DNA from: Legionellaceae bacterium
Lineage (GTDB): Bacteria > Pseudomonadota > Gammaproteobacteria > Legionellales > Legionellaceae
Direction of reading: 5' to 3'
Assembly (NCBI GenBank): GCA_023266075.1
Contig: JAHFRX010000062.1
Span: forward strand, 1 to 8,569
DNA: 8,569 nt
Shown here: in pieces, positions 1 to 5,923 of the stretch
How positions within the stretch are numbered: position 1 is the stretch's first letter
Layout of the letters: each line of letters opens with the position of its first letter
Position numbers and translations under genes: made by a program
The notes under the pieces: generated by a model
Databases searched by the model: none
The model's input: the letters and a program-made list of their open reading frames with translations, nothing else
What the model was told of the DNA's origin: nothing

Positions 1-516
1 TTTTGCTAAAGAAGCTTTACTTTCAAAAGCTGATGGGGTTGTCAAAATCAACGCTTGAAACATAAAGGATTGTATATGAACAGTGGCTTTACGAATCGTC
101 GCGATTACCTCAGCTTCGTGTAATTTAAGCTCATCTAAAGGAATCGGCTCAATCGTACAATCCTTTTTCAATGTCTCAATGGCCTCATCTTTTGCAGAAC
201 TCAAAATGCCCAGTCTTCTATTGTATTCTGCTCGTGAAATTAATTTTGTGCTAAGATCCTCATCTAACATCTTCTTAGCAGTTTCATAAAGTACGGTCAT
301 TCGAAGGATAAAATCTCGAACAGAAGGACCATTATAAGACGCATCATTAAATTTTTTTACAACCACTTTAGGACGATTAGACGCTTCAAACTCCGAATAC
401 TCAAAATGATTAGCCAAAGCATCTTCTTCAGCCAGTGAATTCACAGCAAGAGCAGCACTACTATATTGAGATTGAAGTAACGCATCAATGCTCTCAAAAT
501 TTCTAGCTTTTGACAT
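1..516 (-). CDS. Unrecognised protein, 3' end cut by window edge
   Basis: An open frame of 172 codons begins at an ATG (516-514) and runs without a stop off the left edge, so the protein is incomplete. It starts MSKARNFESIDALLQ. I do not recognise the family. What can be seen is a soluble, mostly helix-forming composition, with charged stretches around residues 80-130 such as YETAKKMLDED and SRAEYNRRLG. There is no signal peptide and no clear membrane segment; a moderately hydrophobic stretch at about 155-165 (SFMFQALILTT) is too weak to call. No Shine-Dalgarno sequence precedes the ATG. The gene lies 51 bases downstream of ccmI on the same strand, with no convincing terminator between them, so read-through from the ccm operon is possible, but nothing links it to cytochrome maturation. 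The long uninterrupted frame makes a real gene likely. Confidence 0.7.
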   Translation of the reverse strand, partial: MSKARNFESIDALLQSQYSSAALAVNSLAEEDALANHFEYSEFEASNRPKVVVKKFNDASYNGPSVRDFILRMTVLYETAKKMLDEDLSTKLISRAEYNRRLGILSSAKDEAIETLKKDCTIEPIPLDELKLHEAEVIATIRKATVHIQSFMFQALILTTPSAFESKASLAK

Positions 517-547
517 ACGGTCTACACGTTAAACGAACCTTAACTAA

Positions 548-553
548 AGTATA
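548..553 (-). promoter_or_regulatory. Weak -10-like box upstream of the left-edge gene
   Basis: Reading leftwards, the ccmI-to-left-gene spacer contains TATACT, which resembles a sigma-70 -10 element and lies about 31 bases before the ATG at 516. No good -35 hexamer sits 16-18 bases further upstream, and the preceding TG is one base out of register for an extended -10. It is recorded as a possible private promoter only. Confidence 0.25.
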
Positions 554-567
554 GACAAAAAATCACA

Positions 568-960
568 CTATGTTTGATGCTTTAACAGCACCGCTTTTTC
601 AAAGGCTGCTTTCGCTTTGCTATATTGATGGTGCGTCATATAAAGCTTTCCGACTAAAAACCAACCTGAAGCACTTTGAGGCGTATCATCAAGCTGCGCT
701 ATGATCCGTTGAATTAATGCTGCTGTTTTTTCAGGAGAGGCCAGAATTTCATTTACTTCCCGCTCCTTTACTAGCTGTGCATGATGATCGCTTAAGGCAA
801 AATATCCACCCCATTGTAAATATGCAATGCAAACCCCTAAAAAACAGGCCAGCGCAAGCCAGACATATTGCCTTGAAAATTTAAATAAAGGGAAGCAGGC
901 TATCCATACAACACTGGCCACACAAACCAACAACCCTATACCTAATAACTCATTTTGCAT
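568..960 (-). CDS. ccmI: CcmI-like cytochrome c biogenesis protein, unusually short
   Basis: A 130-residue membrane protein at the end of the ccm operon. Two membrane helices (about residues 5-26 and 32-50) are joined by a linker of only a few residues. A short periplasmic part follows, ending in one recognisable TPR-like unit at about 97-129 (WFLVGKLY ... KAKAAFEKAV). In other bacteria CcmI, or the C-terminal half of the fused E. coli CcmH, uses TPRs to chaperone apocytochrome c to the CcmF/CcmH ligase. Usual CcmI proteins are much longer, with a cytoplasmic loop containing a leucine-zipper-like stretch and several TPRs, so this is a minimal form. The ATG at 960 overlaps the ccmH stop by 11 bases; a TTG at 987 could extend the frame by nine residues but would overlap ccmH more deeply. 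The assignment rests on topology, the TPR and position rather than on a signature motif. Confidence 0.75.
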   Translation of the reverse strand: MQNELLGIGLLVCVASVVWIACFPLFKFSRQYVWLALACFLGVCIAYLQWGGYFALSDHHAQLVKEREVNEILASPEKTAALIQRIIAQLDDTPQSASGWFLVGKLYMTHHQYSKAKAAFEKAVLLKHQT

Positions 961-1330
961 ATCGCGTAGCTTTCCAAAAAATAACAAAACCTATCGTCAA
1001 AAACAGCAACGGTGCTGCCCAAAGAAGCCATGTCACACCTTTCATGGGAGGTTTAAATAAAATATAGTCACCAAAACGCGTGGTAAGATAATGCACGATT
1101 TCATCATCAGATTGACCTTGCTGAACCATCTCATAAATTTCTCGACGTAAATCTTTCGCAAACCCAGCATTAGAATCAGCTAAATCTTGATTTTGACACA
1201 CCAAACATCGCAAATCGCTCAATAAATGTTGAAATTGTGCTGTTTCTTTTTCTTCTGAAAAAGGGTAAATCTCCTTCGCAAACGCGTGCGTGAATATCAT
1301 GACAAACACCAGGCTTACCCACCATCTCAT
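950..1330 (-). CDS. ccmH: Cytochrome c maturation thiol-reductant protein CcmH
   Basis: A 126-residue membrane-anchored periplasmic protein that helps reduce the apocytochrome CXXCH disulfide and present it to the haem lyase. An N-terminal signal peptide (about 1-18, ending AFA before KE) precedes the family signature LRCLVCQNQDLADSNA, with the redox cysteines at 42 and 45. A three-helix domain follows (about 50-90). A membrane helix at about 100-120 (WLLWAAPLLFLTIGF) is followed by a short basic tail. The length matches stand-alone CcmH/CycL proteins rather than the CcmH-CcmI fusion of E. coli, in keeping with a separate ccmI next door. The ATG overlaps the ccmG stop as ATGA, and GGAAG lies about seven bases upstream, supporting this start. 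Confidence 0.96.
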   Translation of the reverse strand: MRWWVSLVFVMIFTHAFAKEIYPFSEEKETAQFQHLLSDLRCLVCQNQDLADSNAGFAKDLRREIYEMVQQGQSDDEIVHYLTTRFGDYILFKPPMKGVTWLLWAAPLLFLTIGFVIFWKATRYAK

Positions 1331-1836
1331 GCTAGTACTTCCTGTATTTTATGCCAGACTTCAGGTGTCATTGCGCCCGCATGACGATAACGAATGATCC
1401 CTTTTTCATCAATCAAAAATGTTTCAGGTGCACCATAAACGCCCAAATCCAATGCAACACGCCCTGCCTTATCTGAAACACTCCAAATATACGGATTTCC
1501 CCAGCGTACCAACCATTTTTTTGCAGCATGAGGCTTATCTTTATAATTCAATCCATATATGGGTACACCTTGTTTTGCAAGTGTCATTAAAAAAGCTTGC
1601 TCTTCGTTGCATACTTCACACCAACTTGCCCATACATTTAATATCACAATTCGACCTTTTAATGATTCTGAGGATTGTAATTGACCATCATCCAGTTTGG
1701 GCAATGCAAACGCTGGTAATTGCTGACCAATTTTGACCGAGGGTACATCTTGCGCATTCAAACTCAGACCTTTTAGAAAAAAAGCGCCGAGTATAAAAAA
1801 AATCAATAAAGGTACAAAACGTAACAACTTCATCAT
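1327..1836 (-). CDS. ccmG: Thiol:disulfide interchange protein CcmG (DsbE)
   Basis: A 169-residue membrane-tethered periplasmic thioredoxin-like protein that passes reducing equivalents, normally from DsbD/CcdA, to CcmH and apocytochrome c. An N-terminal anchor at about 5-24 is followed by a thioredoxin fold. The active site is WASWCEVC with cysteines at 73 and 76. Further on come the cis-proline region GVYGAPETF and the CcmG-typical FLIDEKGIIRYRHAG stretch. The residues between the cysteines are Glu-Val, whereas many CcmG proteins have Pro there (WCPTC in E. coli). Two ATGs in tandem (1836 and 1833) could start the protein. The first overlaps the ccmF stop as ATGA, consistent with translational coupling, and no strong Shine-Dalgarno sequence is seen. 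Confidence 0.96.
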   Translation of the reverse strand: MMKLLRFVPLLIFFILGAFFLKGLSLNAQDVPSVKIGQQLPAFALPKLDDGQLQSSESLKGRIVILNVWASWCEVCNEEQAFLMTLAKQGVPIYGLNYKDKPHAAKKWLVRWGNPYIWSVSDKAGRVALDLGVYGAPETFLIDEKGIIRYRHAGAMTPEVWHKIQEVLA

Positions 1837-3776
1837 ATCAACACACGTGCCGTCATCATGGATTTATAGCGGCTATAACGCCTATCAGTCAAAGCAAGCA
1901 GTCCACCGATGACCAATAAAAAACCACCCGCCCAAATCCAGCGCACACAAGGTTTATAATATAATCGAACAGACCACGCTTCTTTCCCGATAGGCTCACC
2001 TAAAGCAATATAAATATCACGAAAAACATTGACGTCAATTGCAGAGTCAGTCATCGCCATTTTGCCCACATCATATAATCTCTTTTCCGGGAAAATCACA
2101 TGCGCACGTGTGCCCTCTCCTACGCGAAAACAAGCTTTCGTACCATGATAATTAGGCCCTGTCAGACTAGATTCACTCACAAAGAAAATTGAATATCCGG
2201 CTAAGGTAACTGCTTCACCCGGTGACATTTTTACATCTCGCTGTATACCAAAACCTGAAGACACTGCAATACCAATCACGGTGACCGCAACGCCAATATG
2301 TGCTAATAACATGCCTAAAAAAGCCTGACCAAAACCGCGAATTCCGCGTTGTTTTTTTCGTTCAATACCCATTTTTAACGTACTCACTATAATCCAACAT
2401 GCCAATATCAATCCCAGAAAAACAGTGAAATTCATCGTTTTCTGGCTGATGAGCATGATCAGTAAAAGTAATACAACCGTAATCCCTACAACACTTCTTA
2501 AGTGCTTCAACACACGTGGCATGGTATCTAATTGCCAACGCATATGTATGCCAACACCCATCAATATGAGTAAAGGGATCATTAACGGTACAAAAACCGT
2601 ATTAAAATACGGGGCACCCACAGAAAGCTTACCCAACCCTAAACCATCCACAAGTAATGGATAGATAGTCCCCAAAAGCACGGTAGACATCGCAGCACAC
2701 AAAAACACATGGTTCAGTAATAATGCGCCCTCCCGTGATATGGGGGAAAAACGGTGCTGACTTTGTAAGGTTTGTGCACGAATTGCAAACAAGCCCAATG
2801 CACTGCCAATCACCACCATTAAGAACAACAAAATAAATAAACCACGCCCTGGATCAACAGCAAACGCATGGACGGACACTAAAACACCCGAGCGAACTAA
2901 GAACGTACCTATCAAGCTCAACGAAAAAGTCATTATTGCTAATAAAATCGTCCATGCATTCAGCTGTTGGCGCTTTTCATTCAGTGCTAATGCATGAATC
3001 AAAGCCGTCGCAGACAACCAAGGCATAAACGATGCATTTTCAACCGGATCCCAAAACCACCAGCCCCCCCAACCTAGCTCACGATAAGCCCACCAACTTC
3101 CTAACGTGATACCCAGTGTTAAACAACACCACGCTGCAAGCGACCAGGGTCTTGTCCACTTTGCCCATTGAGGTTCCATACGACCTAACCACAATGCACT
3201 AAAAGCAAATGCAAACGCTACCGCACATCCAACATATCCCATATATAGCATCGGTGGATGAAAAAGAAATCCCGGATCTTGAAGTAAAGGATTTAAATCT
3301 CGCCCAAGCGTATGCAATAGTTGAAACTGACGTAAAAATGGATTGGATACCGTGAGTAAAAATAATATCAACCCCGCATTTAATGCACAAAGCACCATCA
3401 CAACACGTACTCTAAACGCATGAGATAAAGAATGACTAAAACAAATCACTGCAAGTGTCCATAGATTTAATACCAGTACCCACAATAACATCGAGCCCTC
3501 ATGGCCACCCCAAACAGCGCAAAAACGATAAAACCAAGGTAGCAATGTACTCGAGTTCAAATACACATAAGCAACACTAAAATCATTCTTTAAAAAACAA
3601 AGTGTTAAAGAAATGTAGGACAGTGCAACACAAGCACTCTGTCCGACGGCATAAAATCCAACTAATTTCTGTAAGCGCACGTTTTGCTTAAAAAGCCCAA
3701 TAAGCGGTACGCCGACCGCAAGCAATGAGAACAAAAGCGCCACAATTAAAGCCAGAATGCCAAACTCAGGAATCAT
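1833..3776 (-). CDS. ccmF: Haem lyase subunit CcmF
   Basis: A large polytopic inner-membrane protein (647 residues from the chosen start) that, with CcmH and CcmI, takes haem from holo-CcmE and attaches it to apocytochrome c. The WWD domain motif GWGGWWFWDPVENASFMPWL is intact. Histidines fall at 173, 261 and 303, the same numbers as the known haem-ligand histidines of E. coli CcmF; a fourth (LAHIGV) is at 493, near E. coli His491. GGHEGS in an early periplasmic loop is also typical. An in-frame ATG nine bases upstream (3785) would add MDA. The start at 3776 is preferred because AAGGA lies eight bases before it, the protein then begins MIPEFG as family members do, and the histidine numbering aligns. 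The coding region overlaps the ccmE end by 11 bases. Confidence 0.97.
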   Translation of the reverse strand: MIPEFGILALIVALLFSLLAVGVPLIGLFKQNVRLQKLVGFYAVGQSACVALSYISLTLCFLKNDFSVAYVYLNSSTLLPWFYRFCAVWGGHEGSMLLWVLVLNLWTLAVICFSHSLSHAFRVRVVMVLCALNAGLILFLLTVSNPFLRQFQLLHTLGRDLNPLLQDPGFLFHPPMLYMGYVGCAVAFAFAFSALWLGRMEPQWAKWTRPWSLAAWCCLTLGITLGSWWAYRELGWGGWWFWDPVENASFMPWLSATALIHALALNEKRQQLNAWTILLAIMTFSLSLIGTFLVRSGVLVSVHAFAVDPGRGLFILLFLMVVIGSALGLFAIRAQTLQSQHRFSPISREGALLLNHVFLCAAMSTVLLGTIYPLLVDGLGLGKLSVGAPYFNTVFVPLMIPLLILMGVGIHMRWQLDTMPRVLKHLRSVVGITVVLLLLIMLISQKTMNFTVFLGLILACWIIVSTLKMGIERKKQRGIRGFGQAFLGMLLAHIGVAVTVIGIAVSSGFGIQRDVKMSPGEAVTLAGYSIFFVSESSLTGPNYHGTKACFRVGEGTRAHVIFPEKRLYDVGKMAMTDSAIDVNVFRDIYIALGEPIGKEAWSVRLYYKPCVRWIWAGGFLLVIGGLLALTDRRYSRYKSMMTARVLI

Positions 3777-4197
3777 TGCGTCCATCCTTGAGCATTCGCT
3801 TTACTTCAGGTGGCATATAATTCTCATCATGTTTCGCAAGAACGGTTTTTGCTTTAAAAATTGCGTGATGACGCCATTTTCCCTCCACCACAACACCTTT
3901 CCCTTCATTAAATAAATCAGGCAAAACCCCACGGTATTCAACAGGAATATTAGCTTTAAAATCAGTCACCTGAAACTTTACAACAAGATTTTGATGACGC
4001 TCGATACTTCCAGGAAGGACCATACCACCTAAACGTATCATCCGATTATTAGCCACCTTTCCAGACTGTACTTCTGTCGGTGAGTAAAATACATTGATAT
4101 TCTGACGCAATGCATATAAAACCAAAGCGACCACGAAACTTAAAACGCTTAAAATGATAATGACGGTGATTAATCGTTGTTGTCTTACTGCGTGCAT
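3766..4197 (-). CDS. ccmE: Periplasmic haem chaperone CcmE
   Basis: A 143-residue protein anchored by one N-terminal helix (about 9-29) with a periplasmic OB-fold beta barrel. It binds haem covalently and carries it from CcmC to CcmF. The signature LAKHDENYMPPE is intact: His123 corresponds to the haem-attaching His130 of E. coli, and Tyr127 to the conserved Tyr134. Other family features include RLGGMV near residue 55 and YRGVLPDLFNEGKGVVVEG at about 88-106. The start ATG shares one base with the ccmD stop (TAATG), with purine-rich GAGAG upstream inside ccmD. The C-terminal tail is short and charged. There is no sign of damage. Confidence 0.97.
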   Translation of the reverse strand: MHAVRQQRLITVIIILSVLSFVVALVLYALRQNINVFYSPTEVQSGKVANNRMIRLGGMVLPGSIERHQNLVVKFQVTDFKANIPVEYRGVLPDLFNEGKGVVVEGKWRHHAIFKAKTVLAKHDENYMPPEVKRMLKDGRNDS

Positions 4198-4364
4198 TAA
4201 GGCATCTCTCGCTTAAACCATTGTTGCAAACGCTTGACGGTGCGTACACGTTGATTTTTGACCAAGATGAATGCAATTGCCATCGACACACAAACAAATC
4301 CATAACTGCCAAAAATATAAGAAGCATAGCCTCCCATCGTACACCATGCCATAAACGTCGTCAT
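4197..4364 (-). CDS. ccmD: Small haem-exporter accessory protein CcmD
   Basis: A 55-residue membrane protein in the position where ccmD is expected, between ccmC and ccmE. It begins MTTFMAWCTMGGYASYIFGSY. One membrane helix spans about residues 14-35 and a strongly basic cytoplasmic tail follows (NQRVRTVKRLQQWFKRE). CcmD proteins have this plan, with Tyr and aromatic residues ahead of the helix. The family stabilises the CcmABC complex and is needed for release of holo-CcmE. The ATG overlaps the ccmC stop as ATGA, with GGAG seven bases upstream. The stop TAA runs into the ccmE ATG. CcmD sequences are poorly conserved, so size, topology and position carry most of the weight. Confidence 0.9.
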   Translation of the reverse strand: MTTFMAWCTMGGYASYIFGSYGFVCVSMAIAFILVKNQRVRTVKRLQQWFKREMP

Positions 4365-5101
4365 GTAGATGCTCCAACCAATGTCTTAACCCACTGTTGG
4401 CGACGCTCACGCCACAACAATGCATCTTTTGCACGTGTCAAAATCATCGCAGCATTGTAAAACCCAAATCCACATAACATCCACATCAAAGGAGGCAGCA
4501 TTCGCCCATCGATATGTGATTTTGAAAAAAGAGAAAATGTTTGGCCCTGATGTAACGTATTCCACCACACCACAGAGTAGTGAATAATGGGTAAATCAAT
4601 CAATCCTACAAGAATCAATAAAGCAATCAGTTTATCTGCTTGCTCAGTTTCCCGATAAGCATGATGGACCGCTAAAATAGCAGCATACAACATCAGCAAC
4701 ACCAACTCTGATGTCAGGCGCGCATCCCATATCCACCATGTCCCCCACATTGGCTTACCCCAGATACTACCGGTGACTAACGCCAAACACGTCATCAAAC
4801 AGCCCACTTCAGCAACCACTTTGAGCAGAAAACCAGCTAATTTAATGCGCCAAATCAAAAATAAAAGACTGAGCCCACCCATGAGCGCATACAGTCCCAT
4901 CGAAAAAAATGCCACCGGCACATGCACATATAAAATACGAAAAGCATCTTTTTGCTGATAATCTGCCGGCGCAAACCCCAACCCCCAAATTAACCCTACC
5001 ACCATACAAACGATTGCCACCAGCCAAAGCCAATTTAAGCTACGCTGAACACGACAATAAAATGTTTTAGGAGATGCAAATTGATAAAAATAAAGCCGCA
5101 T
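4361..5101 (-). CDS. ccmC: Haem handling protein CcmC
   Basis: A 246-residue inner-membrane protein with six predicted helices that presents haem on its periplasmic face and attaches it to CcmE. The WWD motif WGTWWIWDARLTSE covers about residues 119-132. The two axial-ligand histidines known in E. coli CcmC, His60 (YVHVP) and His184 (TLHQG), fall at exactly the same numbers here, which supports the ATG chosen. No Shine-Dalgarno sequence precedes it; the leader is A/T-rich. Normally ccmC follows ccmB closely, but here an 822-base gap holding an inverted-repeat cassette intervenes. Expression must therefore come from read-through of the cassette, the cassette's own promoter, or an unrecognised promoter in the 78 bases between the repeat and the ATG. 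Confidence 0.97.
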   Translation of the reverse strand: MRLYFYQFASPKTFYCRVQRSLNWLWLVAIVCMVVGLIWGLGFAPADYQQKDAFRILYVHVPVAFFSMGLYALMGGLSLLFLIWRIKLAGFLLKVVAEVGCLMTCLALVTGSIWGKPMWGTWWIWDARLTSELVLLMLYAAILAVHHAYRETEQADKLIALLILVGLIDLPIIHYSVVWWNTLHQGQTFSLFSKSHIDGRMLPPLMWMLCGFGFYNAAMILTRAKDALLWRERRQQWVKTLVGAST

Positions 5102-5179
5102 AGAATTAAATAAAAACTAAAAATGTCGATAATCGTAACATATTTACCGATGAAATACTATTCAGAAAACAGAACACTC

Positions 5180-5210
5180 CACGGCGATTGCATTAAAACG
5201 CACAACATAT
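5180..5210 (+). repeat. Left terminal inverted repeat of the cassette
   Basis: This copy begins with the 20-base core CACGGCGATTGCATTAAAAC, followed by GCACAACATAT. Its reverse complement matches 5883-5913 at 29 of 31 positions; the two differences are at 5200 and 5202. Homology stops sharply on both sides, as expected of element ends. Confidence 0.85.
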
Positions 5211-5235
5211 GCGCAGTAAATCCGAGCGACCGTTA

Positions 5236-5263
5236 CGGGAGCGGAAAAGTTATTTCGCTCCCG
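5236..5263 (-). terminator. GC-rich hairpin after the cassette gene, possible terminator
   Basis: CGGGAGCG (5236-5243) pairs perfectly with CGCTCCCG (5256-5263). Three further inner pairs, one a G-T wobble, leave a six-base loop. The hairpin starts about 22 bases after the stop codon of the cassette gene. A U-tract is lacking on either strand, so it is not a canonical Rho-independent terminator. It could act as a weak terminator, a pause site or an RNA 3'-end stabiliser. Confidence 0.5.
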
Positions 5264-5285
5264 CGATCCTTATATCTTTGGTTAC

Positions 5286-5807
5286 TTATGCCATTCGTGG
5301 CGCTATTGTCTCTATGTAGGAGGATGTATCTCTCGATACGGTACGTTTTTCCATGCAACAAACTGTTAATAAGATAATTCCAAGGACCAACATTGCTATA
5401 GCTATAGGCCAAAAAACAGGCATTAAAACACCTCCTCCGATTAAAAAACCTACGCCAAAGATACCGGTTTTGACGATGCTATCGCGATAATCACGACCAT
5501 ATTCTTTATACGTCCGCTTTTTGATTTGGTTTTTAAGTGTTTCTTGTGATATCTCAGTAGGATGCGAACTATCGGAAAATAATTTTTCTTCGGGTTTTAA
5601 ATAATAATGGATGAGCATATCTCTATCACTCATTGAGGTCGCATAAACAGGCCTCCAAAATGAAGAAATGTGTTTCAGTGCTTGTAAATACACTGTTTGA
5701 TGTTTATCAAATTCCACGCGTTCAATTTCCATGCTTAATAATAGATCATAGGCTTGTCGTTGCTGCCGGGTTAATGGCATTGCTTCAGAACTTGTAAAAA
5801 GTTTCAT
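5286..5807 (-). CDS. Cassette passenger gene: unrecognised protein with C-terminal membrane hairpin
   Basis: A 173-residue protein of no family I recognise. The first 110 residues are soluble and charged, with a helical stretch at about 13-45 (LTRQQRQAYDLLLSMEIERV) and a basic segment at about 95-109. Two closely spaced hydrophobic segments follow, at about 112-129 (Gly-rich, GIFGVGFLIGGG) and 131-151 (WPIAIAMLVLGIILLTVCC). A short polar tail of about 20 residues ends the protein. Both termini are therefore expected on the same side of the membrane. Two cysteines (150, 151) sit at the membrane edge. The gene has its own promoter, and only a weak purine run (GTGAGATG) as ribosome site. It lies wholly inside the inverted repeats, in the same orientation as the ccm genes. 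Position alone gives no reason to assign it to haem handling: it looks like cargo. A toxin, an immunity factor or a secreted effector are all possible, but nothing in the sequence decides. Confidence 0.8.
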   Translation of the reverse strand: MKLFTSSEAMPLTRQQRQAYDLLLSMEIERVEFDKHQTVYLQALKHISSFWRPVYATSMSDRDMLIHYYLKPEEKLFSDSSHPTEISQETLKNQIKKRTYKEYGRDYRDSIVKTGIFGVGFLIGGGVLMPVFWPIAIAMLVLGIILLTVCCMEKRTVSRDTSSYIETIAPRMA

Positions 5808-5837
5808 ATCATCTCACTTCATCGATAATGTTCAACT

Positions 5838-5866
5838 ATAGTAACATATGACTTAACTTAAGTCAA
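5838..5866 (-). promoter_or_regulatory. Sigma-70-type promoter of the cassette gene
   Basis: Reading leftwards, TTGACT (5866-5861) is followed after exactly 17 bases by TACTAT (5843-5838). Each hexamer closely matches the -35 and -10 consensus and the spacing is optimal. Transcription would start near 5831, giving a leader of about 24 bases before the ATG at 5807. It is the best promoter match in the window and lies inside the inverted repeats. It could also feed the downstream ccmC-I genes if the hairpin at 5236-5263 is leaky. Confidence 0.7.
5850..5864. promoter_or_regulatory. Palindrome overlapping the -35 box, possible operator
   Basis: GACTTAA and TTAAGTC form a perfect inverted repeat with seven-base arms around one central base. 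It covers most of the -35 hexamer and half of the spacer of the cassette promoter. Such a position suits a repressor site. No regulator gene is present in the cassette itself, so the binding protein, if any, is unknown. Confidence 0.4.
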
Positions 5867-5882
5867 TTTTGGCAGCAAAAAT

Positions 5883-5913
5883 ATATGTTGAGTGTTTTAA
5901 TGCAATCGCCGTG
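5883..5913 (-). repeat. Right terminal inverted repeat of the cassette
   Basis: On the minus strand this copy begins with the same 20-base core as the left repeat and ends ACTCAACATAT. The outer end is 10 bases downstream of the ccmB stop codon. The ccmB C-terminus appears intact, so the insertion missed the coding region. Confidence 0.85.
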
Positions 5914-5923
5914 CAGATCACCC

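Larger units (their letters stand above)
5180..5913 (-). mobile_element. Candidate mobile insertion cassette with 31-bp terminal inverted repeats and one passenger gene
   Basis: A 734-bp segment bounded by two inverted 31-base repeats (29 identical positions) lies between ccmB and ccmC, genes that normally abut. It contains one unrecognised gene, that gene's own promoter with an overlapping palindrome, and a GC-rich hairpin after the stop. No transposase is encoded, so if mobile it would have to be moved in trans, as described for mobile insertion cassettes and other non-autonomous elements. The outer ends lie 10 bases past the ccmB stop and 78 bases before the ccmC start. No convincing target-site duplication is visible (flanks end CACTC and begin CAGAT). 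The repeats and the interruption are directly visible; mobility is inferred. Confidence 0.6.

Noticed and set aside
83..289. Plus-strand open frame of 68 codons
   Set aside because: It is antisense to the longer unrecognised minus-strand gene covering 1-516, which has the better coding pattern; no ribosome site or known domain supports it.
555..585. Possible Rho-independent terminator after ccmI (ATCA...TGAT followed by a T run)
   Set aside because: The stem is only about six pairs with a two-base bulge and a three-base loop, too weak to call despite the T run.
3199..3390. Minus-strand frame of 63 codons inside ccmF
   Set aside because: A shadow in another frame of the intact, motif-complete ccmF.
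3777..3785. Upstream ATG of ccmF at 3785
   Set aside because: It would add MDA, has a poorer ribosome site, and shifts the ligand histidines away from the E. coli numbering; the ATG at 3776 fits better.
4049..4434. Two overlapping minus-strand frames (92 and 73 codons) across the ccmC-ccmD-ccmE junction
   Set aside because: They are out-of-frame shadows; the region is fully explained by the ccmC end, the 55-residue ccmD and the ccmE start.
5123..5377. Plus-strand open frame of 84 codons running across the left inverted repeat
   Set aside because: It crosses the element boundary, the hairpin and the 3' end of the cassette gene on the other strand; the frame looks accidental.
5420..5431. GCATTAAAACAC inside the cassette gene, matching 12 bases of the right inverted repeat
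   Set aside because: The match does not extend, lies within coding sequence (VLMP region) and is short enough in A/T-rich DNA to be chance.
5914..5923. Target-site duplication flanking the cassette
   Set aside because: The left flank before 5180 and right flank after 5913 share no convincing direct repeat, so none is annotated.
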